Assembly: GCF_001559075.2 (NCBI RefSeq)
Contig: NZ_CP014015.2
Span: 2,728,001-2,792,000 of the forward strand
DNA length: 64,000 bases
Direction: 5' to 3'
From: Citrobacter amalonaticus
GTDB taxonomy: Bacteria; Pseudomonadota; Gammaproteobacteria; Enterobacterales; Enterobacteriaceae
How positions within the stretch are numbered: position 1 is the stretch's first letter; each line of letters begins with the position of its first letter. The notes below the pieces were generated by a model. The model worked only from the letters and a program-made list of their open reading frames with translations, did not search any database and was not told the DNA's origin. Shown piece by piece: positions 19,265 to 27,922 of the stretch. The position numbers and the translations under genes are program-made.

Positions 19265-20113
19265 TCAGGCGTTAACGGCCTCGCCTTCATTCAGATCCAT
19301 CTGCCGGTTTGACGGCTGCACAAAGTACTGCTTATCTTCCCAACGCAGGCAGGTTAAATTCCCTCCCCAGCAGCACCCGGTATCCAGCGCATAGATTCCC
19401 TCCGGCGTTCCTTTTCCTTCCAGAGACGCCCAGTGACCAAACGCAATGCTATAGGCTTCACTGACCGGTCCGGGGATGGCAAACCACGGTTTTAATGGCG
19501 CCGGGGCATCCTCTGGAGATTCTTTGCTGTACATATCCAGTTGCCCGTTCGGGAAGCAGTAACGCATCCGGGTAAAGGCGTTGGTGATAAAGCGCAGACG
19601 TGCCAGTCCGGTTAGTTCCGGCGTCCAGTTATTTGGCATGTCGCCATACATGGCGTCGAGGAAGAAGGGGTAAGAGTCACTCGACAGCACCGCTTCAACA
19701 TCGCGTGCGCAGTCTTTGGCAGTCTGCAAATCCCACTGCGGTGTGATACCCGCATGCGCCATCACCAGTTTCTTCTCTTCATCGATCTGCAACAGCGGTT
19801 GACGACGCAGCCAGTTGAGCAGTTTGTCTGCGTCTGGCGCTTCCAGCAGCGGACTCAGCCGGTCTTTCGGTTTGTTACGACTGATACCGGCGAAGACCGC
19901 CAGCAGATGCAGGTCGTGATTGCCCAGCACCAGGCGCACACAGTCGCCGAGTGATTTCACATAACGCAGCACGTCCAGTGAACCGGGGCCACGGGCAACC
20001 AGATCCCCCGTCAGCCACAGGGTATCGCTTTCAGGGGTAAAATTGACTTGTTGTAGCAATGCGATCAGTTCGTCGTAGCAACCGTGAACGTCGCCAATAA
20101 GGTATGTTGCCAT
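19265..20113 (-). CDS. apaH: Diadenosine tetraphosphatase (symmetrical)
   Basis: Hydrolyses Ap4A to two ADP and removes Np4-type caps from RNA 5' ends. The 282-residue protein is a calcineurin-like metallophosphatase with GDVHGCYDEL at the N-terminus, GDLVARGPGS near residue 37, GNHDLH near residue 63 and downstream AHAG. The start at 20113 gives MATYLIGDVHG; the frame is open 28 codons further upstream through the apaG end and that extension is rejected. It is the last gene of the lptD-surA-pdxA-rsmA-apaG-apaH cluster, ten bases after apaG. Confidence 0.97.
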   Translation of the reverse strand: MATYLIGDVHGCYDELIALLQQVNFTPESDTLWLTGDLVARGPGSLDVLRYVKSLGDCVRLVLGNHDLHLLAVFAGISRNKPKDRLSPLLEAPDADKLLNWLRRQPLLQIDEEKKLVMAHAGITPQWDLQTAKDCARDVEAVLSSDSYPFFLDAMYGDMPNNWTPELTGLARLRFITNAFTRMRYCFPNGQLDMYSKESPEDAPAPLKPWFAIPGPVSEAYSIAFGHWASLEGKGTPEGIYALDTGCCWGGNLTCLRWEDKQYFVQPSNRQMDLNEGEAVNA

Positions 20114-20123
20114 AGCTATTGTT

Positions 20124-20501
20124 TTAGTGAATGAGAGTGGAAACGGCGAGTCGGAAAACCGGAATATCGATGGTAAAGGCGACGCCGTTCTCATCAATCA
20201 TTTCGTAATGACCCTGCATCGTGCCCAGCGGCGTTTCAATAACGGCGCCGCTGGTGTACTGGTACTCTTCGCCAGGCTCAATGTGCGGCTGAACGCCGAC
20301 CACACCTTCTCCCTGGACTTCAGTTTCTCGGCCATGACCGTTGGTGATCAACCAATAGCGTCCCAGTAGCTGCACGGGCGCTCGCCCCAAATTGCGGATG
20401 GTTACGGTGTAGGCAAAAACGTAACGTTCATCATCAGGTGAGGATTGCGCTTCAATATAGACGCTTTGAACCTGAATACACACTCGGGGCGAATTGATCA
20501 T
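20124..20501 (-). CDS. apaG: ApaG domain protein
   Basis: A 125-residue protein of the ApaG/DUF525 family with an immunoglobulin-like beta-sandwich fold; the E. coli protein has the same length. The glycine-rich motif VVGVQPHIEPGEEYQYTSGAVIETPLGTMQGHY is the family signature. Its biochemical role is unresolved, though it is linked to Mg2+/Co2+ phenotypes through its operon. It starts two bases after the rsmA stop, so translation is probably coupled. Confidence 0.95.
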   Translation of the reverse strand: MINSPRVCIQVQSVYIEAQSSPDDERYVFAYTVTIRNLGRAPVQLLGRYWLITNGHGRETEVQGEGVVGVQPHIEPGEEYQYTSGAVIETPLGTMQGHYEMIDENGVAFTIDIPVFRLAVSTLIH

Positions 20502-20503
20502 AC

Positions 20504-21325
20504 TTAACTCTCCTTCGATGGCGCGTTTTCTGACAGATAGTTCGCCATCTGGCAGTACTGCGCGACAGAGATATTTTCCGCTCGCATTGCCGGGTCAATA
20601 CCCAGTTCCGTCAAGACCTCAACGCTGAACAGATTGCCGAGGCTGTTACGAATCGTTTTACGGCGCTGGTTGAACGCTTCAGTGGTGATGCGGCTCAACA
20701 GGCGAATATCGTTGACCGGGTAGGGCATCGTGGTGTGCGGCACCAGGCGCACCACGGCGGAATCCACTTTTGGCGGCGGCGTGAAGGCGGACGGCGGCAC
20801 TTCAAGCACCGGGATCACGTTACAATAATATTGCGCCATGACGCTTAAGCGACCATACGCTTTACTGTTTGGTCCTGCAACCAGACGATTCACCACCTCT
20901 TTTTGCAACATAAAGTGCATATCGGCAATGGCATCAGTATAGCTAAACAGGTGGAACATCAGCGGCGTAGAGATGTTATAAGGCAGGTTACCGAACACGC
21001 GTAGCGGTTGTCCCATCTTTTCAGACAATTCGCCAAAATTCATGGTCATGGCGTCCTGCTGATAGATAGTCAGCTTGGGTCCCAGGAAGGGATGCGTTTG
21101 CAGACGTGCGGCCAGATCGCGGTCAAGTTCAATGACCGTCAGCGCATCCAGACGTTCGCCAACCGGCTCCGTCAGCGCAGCCAGACCGGGGCCGATTTCG
21201 ACCATCGCCTGACCCTTTTGCGGGTTAATGGCGGAGACAATACTGTCGATCACAAACTGATCGTTGAGGAAGTTTTGCCCGAAGCGTTTACGGGCTAAGT
21301 GGCCCTGATGGACTCGATTATTCAT
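20504..21325 (-). CDS. rsmA: 16S rRNA adenine dimethyltransferase (A1518/A1519)
   Basis: Dimethylates the two adjacent adenines in the 3'-terminal hairpin of 16S rRNA using SAM; loss gives kasugamycin resistance. The 273-residue protein equals E. coli RsmA (KsgA). Motif I (VEIGPGLAALTEPV) lies near residue 42 and the catalytic NLPY motif (VFGNLPYNISTPL) near residue 112. Its ATG overlaps the pdxA stop (four bases). Confidence 0.97.
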   Translation of the reverse strand: MNNRVHQGHLARKRFGQNFLNDQFVIDSIVSAINPQKGQAMVEIGPGLAALTEPVGERLDALTVIELDRDLAARLQTHPFLGPKLTIYQQDAMTMNFGELSEKMGQPLRVFGNLPYNISTPLMFHLFSYTDAIADMHFMLQKEVVNRLVAGPNSKAYGRLSVMAQYYCNVIPVLEVPPSAFTPPPKVDSAVVRLVPHTTMPYPVNDIRLLSRITTEAFNQRRKTIRNSLGNLFSVEVLTELGIDPAMRAENISVAQYCQMANYLSENAPSKES

Positions 21326-22311
21326 TGGGTATTAACAATCATTTTGATGGCGAGATTAAGCGCCGTAATAAAACTGCCGACATCAGCTTCACCCCGGCCC
21401 GCCAGTTCAAGCGCGGTGCCGTGATCCACCGAGGTACGAATAAAGGGCAGGCCCAGCGTGATATTCACGCCACGACCAAATCCCTGGTATTTTAGCACGG
21501 GGAGACCCTGATCGTGGTACATCGCCAGCACAGCATCAGCATGTTGCAGATATTTGGCCTGAAACAGCGTGTCGGCGGGTAATGGACCTGTCAATTTCAT
21601 CCCTTGCGCGCGGAGCGTATCGAGCACCGGAACGATCGTGTCGATCTCCTCGCTGCCCATATGCCCCCCTTCACCGGCATGCGGATTCAGACCACAGACC
21701 AGCACGTGCGGATCGTCCACGCCAAATTTGGTGCGCAGATCGTGATGCAGAATGCCAATCACTTCGTGCAGCAGCGCTGGCGTAATGGCATCGGCGACGT
21801 CACGCAGCGGCAGGTGGGTCGTCGCCAGTGCGACGCGTAACTCCTCCGTCGCCAGCATCATCACCACTTTTTTCGCCTGCGAGCGCTCTTCAAAAAACTC
21901 GGTGTGACCGGTGAAAGGCACACCCGCGTCGTTGATAACGCCCTTATGCACAGGGCCCGTAATCAGCGCCGCAAATTCACCCTCTACACAGCCGTCACAG
22001 GCACGCGCCAGGGTCTGCACCACATACTCGCCATTCTCCACGGCCAACTGCCCTGGAAAGACAGGCGCACGAAGTGCGACCGGTAACAGCGTAAGCGTGC
22101 CGGCAGTCTGCGGTTGGGCAGGGCTTTGTGGGGAGTAAGGGCGTAACGTGAGGGGAAGACCGAGCAGTGCCGCCCGGTCAGCCAATACCGTGGCATCGGC
22201 ACAGACCACCAGTTCAACCGGCCAGTCGCGCTGGGCAAGTTGAACGACGAGATCCGGACCAATCCCGGCGGGCTCGCCGGGAGTGATCACTACACGTTGA
22301 GCAACCGTCAT
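21322..22311 (-). CDS. pdxA: 4-hydroxythreonine-4-phosphate dehydrogenase
   Basis: NAD-dependent oxidation of 4-phosphohydroxy-L-threonine in the DXP-dependent pyridoxal phosphate pathway. The 329-residue length equals E. coli PdxA. The N-terminal ITPGEPAGIGPDL, the metal-binding histidines (GHTEFF near 135, HAGEGGHMG near 215, MYHDQG near 270) and the C-terminal VDHGTALELAGRG are all present. It starts on the last base of the surA stop (TAATG) and overlaps rsmA, giving a tightly coupled trio. Confidence 0.97.
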   Translation of the reverse strand: MTVAQRVVITPGEPAGIGPDLVVQLAQRDWPVELVVCADATVLADRAALLGLPLTLRPYSPQSPAQPQTAGTLTLLPVALRAPVFPGQLAVENGEYVVQTLARACDGCVEGEFAALITGPVHKGVINDAGVPFTGHTEFFEERSQAKKVVMMLATEELRVALATTHLPLRDVADAITPALLHEVIGILHHDLRTKFGVDDPHVLVCGLNPHAGEGGHMGSEEIDTIVPVLDTLRAQGMKLTGPLPADTLFQAKYLQHADAVLAMYHDQGLPVLKYQGFGRGVNITLGLPFIRTSVDHGTALELAGRGEADVGSFITALNLAIKMIVNTQ

Positions 22312-23597
22312 TAATTGCTCAGGATTTTAACGTAAGCGCTGGCGCGCTGTTCCTGCATCCAGGTTGCTGCTTCTTCTGAGAACTTCCGGTTCATCAGCAT
22401 ACGGTAAGCGCGATCTTTCTGCGCGGCGTCGGTTTTATCGACGTTACGCGTATCCAGCAGTTCGATCAGGTGCCAGCCGAAAGAGGAGTGCACCGGTGCG
22501 CTCATCTGACCTTTGTTCATACGGGTTAATGCATCACGGAATGCCGGATCGAAAATGTCCGCAGCCGCCCAGCCCAGATCGCCGCCCTGGTTAGCCGAGC
22601 CGGGATCCTGAGAGAACTCTTTCGCTGCGGCCGCAAAGGTGGTTTTACCACTCTTAATATCAGCGGCGATTTGCTCAAGCTTCAGACGCGCCTGCTGATC
22701 GGTCATGATCGGCGATGGTTTCAGCAGAATATGGCGAGCGTGAACTTCGGTCACGGAGATGCTCTGACTCTGGCCGCGCATATCGTTGACTTTCAGGATA
22801 TGGAAGCCGACGCCGGAACGAATCGGGCCAACGATGTCGCCTTTCTTCGCGGTACTCAGCGCCTGAGCAAAAATGCCTGGCAGTTCCTGAATACGACCCC
22901 AACCCATTTGGCCGCCTTTCAGCGCCTGCTGGTCAGCAGAGTAGGTGATCGCCAGTTTGCCGAAGTCGCTGCCGTTACGGGCTTGATCGACAATGGAACG
23001 CGCCTGAGATTCTGCTTCGTTCACCTGGTCAGACGTTGGGTTTTCCGGCAGTGGGATCAGGATGTGGCTCAGATTCAGTTCTGTGCTGGCATCATTTTGA
23101 TTGCCAACCTGCTGCGCCAGCGCATCCACTTCCTGCGGCAGGATCGTCACGCGGCGTCGCACTTCGTTATTACGCACTTCAGAGATGGTCATCTCTTTAC
23201 GGATCTGATTACGGTAGGTTGAGTAGCTCAGACCATCGTAAGCCAGACGGCTGCGCATCTGGTCCAGCGTCATGTTGTTCTGTTTAGCGATATTGGCAAT
23301 CGCCTGATCAAGCTGTTCGTCAGAGATTTTTACGCCCATCTTCTGACCCATCTGCAGGACAATCTGATCCATGATCAGACGTTCCAGGATCTGATGACGC
23401 AGCGTAGCGTCGTCCGGAAGCTGTTGACCTGCCTGGTTGGCGTTCAGTTTGACGGACTGCATCAGGCCATCAACGTCGCTTTCCAGTACCACACCGTTAT
23501 TTACGACGGCTGCGACTTTATCGACTACCTGCGGGGCAGCGAAACTGGTATTCGCGATCATGGCGATACCGAGAAGCAGCGTTTTCCAGTTCTTCAT
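22311..23597 (-). CDS. surA: Periplasmic chaperone and peptidyl-prolyl isomerase SurA
   Basis: Main periplasmic chaperone for outer-membrane beta-barrel proteins delivered to the BAM complex, including LptD encoded just upstream. The 428-residue protein has a 20-residue signal peptide (cleavage after SFA), an N-terminal chaperone domain to about residue 170, two parvulin domains (about 172-275 and 283-380, each with an AxHILL/LSHIL motif and a QGGDLGW or KGGQMGW motif) and a C-terminal helix. It is 53 bases from the lptD stop and shares the lptD-surA operon known from E. coli. Confidence 0.97.
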   Translation of the reverse strand: MKNWKTLLLGIAMIANTSFAAPQVVDKVAAVVNNGVVLESDVDGLMQSVKLNANQAGQQLPDDATLRHQILERLIMDQIVLQMGQKMGVKISDEQLDQAIANIAKQNNMTLDQMRSRLAYDGLSYSTYRNQIRKEMTISEVRNNEVRRRVTILPQEVDALAQQVGNQNDASTELNLSHILIPLPENPTSDQVNEAESQARSIVDQARNGSDFGKLAITYSADQQALKGGQMGWGRIQELPGIFAQALSTAKKGDIVGPIRSGVGFHILKVNDMRGQSQSISVTEVHARHILLKPSPIMTDQQARLKLEQIAADIKSGKTTFAAAAKEFSQDPGSANQGGDLGWAAADIFDPAFRDALTRMNKGQMSAPVHSSFGWHLIELLDTRNVDKTDAAQKDRAYRMLMNRKFSEEAATWMQEQRASAYVKILSN

Positions 23598-23650
23598 ACT
23601 TTTTCCATTTCAATTAACCGCACTGCGGATTACGTGGTAAATCAATCAGA

Positions 23651-26017
23651 TCACAAAGAGTTTTGATACGGCAAAATGTTGGAACGTAACATCTCGCTCG
23701 TGCCGAGACCGTAGTTGGAACTCAGGCCGCGAAGTTCAATGTTAAAGCCAATCACGTTGTCATACACCGCGTGTTCTTTATCGCTATCCCAACCGTTCAG
23801 CTTACGCTCATAACCGACGCGGATCGCATAACAGCAGGAGTTGTATTGCACGCCCAACATCTGGTCGGCGGGTTTACTCACGTTGGTGTCGAAGTAGTAG
23901 GCACCAACAATCGACCAGCGATCGGCGATTGGCCAACTGGCGACGGTACCGATCTGGCTGATCCCGTTTTTGTACTGCTCAGCTTTCCAGCGATTATCCT
24001 CACTGTTCCTTGGTAAGGTTGCCTGAATATACTCCGGGCTGGCATAACGGTAATTCAACTGTATGAGACGGTCTTCATCGCGACGATATTCAAGACTCGA
24101 ACTGCTGGTGGCGACGCTATCCAGACGGGTGTCGTACTGAATACCACCACGCAGGCCCCAACGTTCCGAAATACGCCAGTAGGTGTCGCCCGCCCATACT
24201 AATGAACCTGTCTGGTCATCGTTCTCCCATTGGATGTTGTCATCGCCGGTGCGAGACTCCGTGAAATAGTAGATTTGACCAACAGAAACATTAAAACGTT
24301 CAACCGCTGCGTCATCATATACGCGAGATGTGACGCCCGTCGTGACCTGGTTGGCGGAGGCAATGCGGTCCAGACCGCCATAGCTACGGTCACGGAACAG
24401 GCCGGTATAGTCAGATTGCAGCAGGGAAGAGTCGTAGTTATAGATGTTGCTCTGGTCGCGATACGGCACGTACAGGTACTGCGCACGCGGCTCCAGCGTC
24501 TGGGTATAACCCGGCGCGAGCATGTTCATATCCCGTTCAAACACCATCTTGCCGTCGACTTTGAACTGCGGCATCACACGGTTGGCGGTATCGTCCAGCT
24601 GGGTTGAATAACGGCTGTTGTACCAGTCAAGATTGGTTTGCTGATAATGGGTTGCCAGCAGTTTCGCTTCGGTGTTGATGCTGCCCCACTGGTTCGACAA
24701 CGGCAGGCTGACGGTCGGCTCCAGGTGCAGACGCGTCGCTTCCGGCATGTTGTCTTTGGTATTCACAAAATGCACGGCCTGGCCATAAATACGGGTATCG
24801 AACGGACCCAGGTCGTTCTGATAGAAGTTGGCGTCTAACTGCGGTTCAGCGGAATAACTGCTGGTGTTCTGATCGCTGAACACCTGGAACTGTTTGGTTG
24901 AGACCGTGGCGTCAAAGTTCTGCACCGCGTAGCCGACGCTGAATTTCTGCGTCGCGTAGCCGTCGGTACTTGAACCGTACTTGTTATCGAAATCATTAAA
25001 GTAACTGGAGTCGCTCACCTTGGTGTAGTTGACGTTGAAGCGCCACACCTGGTCCATCACCCCCGAGTGCTGCCAGTAAAACAGCCAGCGGCGTGAGTTG
25101 TCATCGTTCGGGTGCTCGTCGTCGTAGACGCGATCGGAATTCAGATAGTCGAATTCCATGATGCCGGCGCCTGCATGGCTCAGGTAGCGGAATTCGTTCT
25201 CCCACATCACGCCGCCGCGACGGTGCATATAGTGCGGCGTCAGGGTCGCATCCATGTTTGGCGCGATGTTCCAGTAATACGGCAGATAGAACTCAAAATA
25301 GTTCTTCGACGAGTACTTGGCGTTGGGGATCAGGAAACCGGAGCGGCGTTTATCCCCTACCGGCAACTGCAAATACGGACTGTAAAAGATCGGAACCGGA
25401 CCCAGCTTAAAGCGGGCGTTCCAGATTTCCGCGACCTGTTCTTCACGGTCGTGGATCACTTCGCTACCAACGACGCTCCAGGTATCAGAACCCGGCAGAC
25501 AGGAGGTGAAACTCCCGTTCTCAAGAATGGTATAGCGGTTTTCGCCGCGCTGTTTCATCAGATCCGCTTTACCGCGGCCCTGACGGCCCACCATCTGGTA
25601 GTCGCCTTCCCAGACGTTGGTGTCTTTGGTGTTCAGGTTCGCCCAGCCCTTCGGTCCTTTCAGGATAACCTGGTTGTCATCGTAATGGACGTTGCCGAGC
25701 GCATCAACGGTACGCACGGGCTCAGGCTGACCCTGAGCCTCTTTCTGATGAAGCTGCACCTCGTCGGCCTGCAGACGGCTGTTGCCCTGCATGATGTCCA
25801 CATTGCCGGTAAACACCGCGTCGTCAGGATAATTTCCTTTCGCATGATCGGCATTAATCGTGACGGGGAGTTCATTTGTCTCGCCCTGCACCAGAGGACG
25901 GTCATAGCTTGGCACGCCTAACATACATTGTGAGGCGAGACTGGCTGCCAGACCCTGTTGACTGTAAAGGGCAGTGGCAATCATGGTGGCCAGAAGGGTG
26001 GGAATACGTTTTTTCAT
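23651..26017 (-). CDS. lptD: LPS-assembly outer membrane protein LptD
   Basis: Outer-membrane barrel that, with LptE, inserts lipopolysaccharide into the outer leaflet. The 788-residue precursor (784 in E. coli) has a signal peptide ending near AASLA and an N-terminal OstA/LptA-like beta-jellyroll (VTINADHAKGNYPDDAVFTGNVDIMQGNSRLQADEVQLH). A large beta-barrel follows with many aromatic-rich strands. The disulfide-forming cysteines are present: one just after the signal peptide, one in FTSCLPGS and the adjacent pair in QYNSCCYAIRVGYER. It is the first gene of the cluster and diverges from djlA. Confidence 0.97.
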   Translation of the reverse strand: MKKRIPTLLATMIATALYSQQGLAASLASQCMLGVPSYDRPLVQGETNELPVTINADHAKGNYPDDAVFTGNVDIMQGNSRLQADEVQLHQKEAQGQPEPVRTVDALGNVHYDDNQVILKGPKGWANLNTKDTNVWEGDYQMVGRQGRGKADLMKQRGENRYTILENGSFTSCLPGSDTWSVVGSEVIHDREEQVAEIWNARFKLGPVPIFYSPYLQLPVGDKRRSGFLIPNAKYSSKNYFEFYLPYYWNIAPNMDATLTPHYMHRRGGVMWENEFRYLSHAGAGIMEFDYLNSDRVYDDEHPNDDNSRRWLFYWQHSGVMDQVWRFNVNYTKVSDSSYFNDFDNKYGSSTDGYATQKFSVGYAVQNFDATVSTKQFQVFSDQNTSSYSAEPQLDANFYQNDLGPFDTRIYGQAVHFVNTKDNMPEATRLHLEPTVSLPLSNQWGSINTEAKLLATHYQQTNLDWYNSRYSTQLDDTANRVMPQFKVDGKMVFERDMNMLAPGYTQTLEPRAQYLYVPYRDQSNIYNYDSSLLQSDYTGLFRDRSYGGLDRIASANQVTTGVTSRVYDDAAVERFNVSVGQIYYFTESRTGDDNIQWENDDQTGSLVWAGDTYWRISERWGLRGGIQYDTRLDSVATSSSSLEYRRDEDRLIQLNYRYASPEYIQATLPRNSEDNRWKAEQYKNGISQIGTVASWPIADRWSIVGAYYFDTNVSKPADQMLGVQYNSCCYAIRVGYERKLNGWDSDKEHAVYDNVIGFNIELRGLSSNYGLGTSEMLRSNILPYQNSL

Positions 26018-26181
26018 ACGTTGTATTTTATTGTTCCATCATCAGTAGCGTCGCGCGTGACAAACCGCCACAGCCTAACTTACTCATGTTCGTAGCGCTA
26101 GTGTTAATCCTGCCGCTATAGCGTCTGTGGTGTTAGTCACGGCTGTGAATGACAGGTATGATAATGCAAATTATAGGCGAT

Positions 26182-26236
26182 GTCCCACAATTGACCGTAG
26201 CCGAAAGATCGTAAAAAGCCGCTTATTTTGTGGGAC
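26182..26236. other. Inverted repeat in the lptD-djlA intergenic region
   Basis: Perfect 9-base arms GTCCCACAA (26182-26190) and TTGTGGGAC (26228-26236) separated by 37 bases, centred about 64 bases before the djlA start and about 190 bases before lptD. No known site matches that I recognise. The gap otherwise shows no coding potential. Confidence 0.6.
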
Positions 26237-26272
26237 CTGGCCTCACCGAGAGTGAGACAAATTGGGGAGTCT

Positions 26273-27088
26273 ATGCAGTACTGGGGAAAAATAATTGGCG
26301 TGGCCGTGGCTCTGCTCATGGGCGGCGGCTTTTGGGGCGTGGTTCTGGGGCTATTGATCGGCCACATGTTCGACAAAGCTCGCAGCCGCAAACTGGCGTG
26401 GTTTGCCAACCAGCGTGAGCGTCAGGCGCTGTTTTTTGCCACCACCTTTGAGGTGATGGGGCACTTAACCAAATCGAAAGGCCGGGTTACCGAAGCCGAT
26501 ATCCATGTCGCCAATGTGCTGATGGATCGGATGAATTTGCACGGTGAATCGCGATCGGCTGCGCAAAATGCGTTTCGTATCGGAAAATCAGATAATTACC
26601 CGTTACGTGAAAAAATGCGTCAGTTTCGTAGCGTCTGTTTTGGCCGCTTCGATCTTATTCGCATGTTTCTTGAAATTCAGATTCAGGCGGCGTTTGCCGA
26701 TGGTTCGCTGCATCCCAACGAGCGTGAAGTGCTGTATGTGATTGCCGAAGAGCTGGGTATTTCCCGGACTCAGTTCGATCAGTTCCTGCGCATGATGCAA
26801 GGGGGCGCACAGTTTGGCGGCGGTTATCAACAGCAGTCCGGCGGCGGTGGCTGGCAGCAGGCGCAACGCGGCCCGACGCTGGAGGACGCCTGCAACGTAC
26901 TGGGGGTTAAGTCCACCGACGATGCGACCACCATTAAACGCGCTTACCGTAAGCAAATGAGCGAGCACCATCCGGATAAGCTGGTGGCGAAAGGTCTGCC
27001 GCCCGAAATGATGGAAATGGCGAAGCAAAAAGCACAGGAAATTCAGAAGGCTTACGAGCTGATCAAAGAGCAGAAAGGCTTTAAATAA
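26273..27088 (+). CDS. djlA: Membrane-anchored DnaJ-like co-chaperone
   Basis: Type III J-domain co-chaperone that stimulates DnaK and activates the Rcs phosphorelay when overproduced. The 271-residue protein begins with a single membrane segment containing the glycine-rich dimerising motif (IGVAVALLMGGGFWGVVLGLLIGHM). A TerB-like central domain follows, then a Gln/Gly-rich linker (near residues 180-200) and a C-terminal J domain with the HPD motif in SEHHPDKL. The start at 26273 gives MQYWGK as in E. coli; the frame extends upstream through the inverted repeat without an ATG. Confidence 0.96.
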   Translation: MQYWGKIIGVAVALLMGGGFWGVVLGLLIGHMFDKARSRKLAWFANQRERQALFFATTFEVMGHLTKSKGRVTEADIHVANVLMDRMNLHGESRSAAQNAFRIGKSDNYPLREKMRQFRSVCFGRFDLIRMFLEIQIQAAFADGSLHPNEREVLYVIAEELGISRTQFDQFLRMMQGGAQFGGGYQQQSGGGGWQQAQRGPTLEDACNVLGVKSTDDATTIKRAYRKQMSEHHPDKLVAKGLPPEMMEMAKQKAQEIQKAYELIKEQKGFK

Positions 27089-27215
27089 ATATACACGGCA
27101 TCCTTCAAGCTGCCTCTTTGTTGGCCGCGCTGTGAAACCCCAGTCACATAGTTATCTATGCTCCTGGGGATTTCTTCGCTTGCCGCCTCGATGCATCTCG
27201 AATGATTTGTGTCTA
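27089..27215. repeat. ERIC element between djlA and rluA
   Basis: About 127 bases with the conserved ERIC core CCCCAGTCACATAG...CTATGCTCCTGGGGAT and flanking arms (ATCCTTCAAGCTGC ... GCATCTCGAATGAT) that can fold into one long hairpin. It lies between the convergent genes djlA and rluA. A second copy is at 42903-43020. Short ORFs crossing it are not real genes. Confidence 0.92.
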
Positions 27216-27251
27216 TTCGCGAGCGTAATTCAAAGGGGCTACGTTATAAGA

Positions 27252-27911
27252 TTAAAAATCAGCCGGCGCTTTAAACGTCATGCTGTTGCCGTATGCGGGA
27301 TGGGTGATGGTCAGCATCTCGGCATGCAGTTGCAGTCGGGGGGCCCGCGCCAGCGCCTCCGGCGGCGCATAAAAACGGTCGCCGAGGATGGGGTGGCCTA
27401 ACGCCAGCATATGCACGCGCAGTTGGTGCGAACGCCCGGTGATGGGCTTCAGCACCACTCGCGCGGTGTTATCTTCCGCGAACTCCACGACTTCATATTC
27501 GGTCTGCGCCGCTTTGCCGGTTTCATAACACACTTTCTGTTTCGGACGATTCGGCCAGTCGCAGATCAGCGGTAAATCCACCAGTCCCTCTGCGGGCGCG
27601 GGATGCCCCCATACCCGCGCCACATACTGTTTTTTCGGCTCGCGCTCGCGAAACTGACGCTTCAGCTCTCGCTCTGCCGCCTTGGTGAGGGCGACTACAA
27701 TCACGCCGCTGGTCGCCATATCCAGACGATGCACGGATTCAGCCTGCGGATAGTCGCGTTGAATACGCGTCATCACGCTGTCTTTATGCTCCTCAAGACG
27801 ACCAGGCACGGATAACAGGCCGCTCGGCTTGTTGACCACCATAATGTGCTCATCCTGATACAGGGTAACCAGCCAGGGATCCTGCGGCGGATTGTAGTTT
27901 TCCATCCCCAT
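27252..27911 (-). CDS. rluA: Dual-specificity pseudouridine synthase RluA
   Basis: Isomerises U746 in 23S rRNA and U32 in several tRNAs. The 219-residue protein equals E. coli RluA and carries the catalytic motif HRLDMATSG (Asp near residue 64) and the C-terminal RSHQLRVHMLALGHPILGD of the RluA family. The ATG at 27911 matches the E. coli start; the frame continues 19 codons upstream into the gap before rapA. rapA ends 11 bases upstream on the same strand. Confidence 0.97.
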   Translation of the reverse strand: MGMENYNPPQDPWLVTLYQDEHIMVVNKPSGLLSVPGRLEEHKDSVMTRIQRDYPQAESVHRLDMATSGVIVVALTKAAERELKRQFREREPKKQYVARVWGHPAPAEGLVDLPLICDWPNRPKQKVCYETGKAAQTEYEVVEFAEDNTARVVLKPITGRSHQLRVHMLALGHPILGDRFYAPPEALARAPRLQLHAEMLTITHPAYGNSMTFKAPADF

Positions 27912-27922
27912 ATTTGACTCCG

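Noticed and set aside
26018..26181. Possible sigma-E promoter upstream of lptD
   Set aside because: E. coli lptD is sigma-E controlled, but I could not find a sequence here close enough to GGAACTT-N15/16-TCTAA to annotate it.
27132..27401. 89-codon frame between djlA and rluA
   Set aside because: It consists of ERIC sequence and the antisense strand of rluA.
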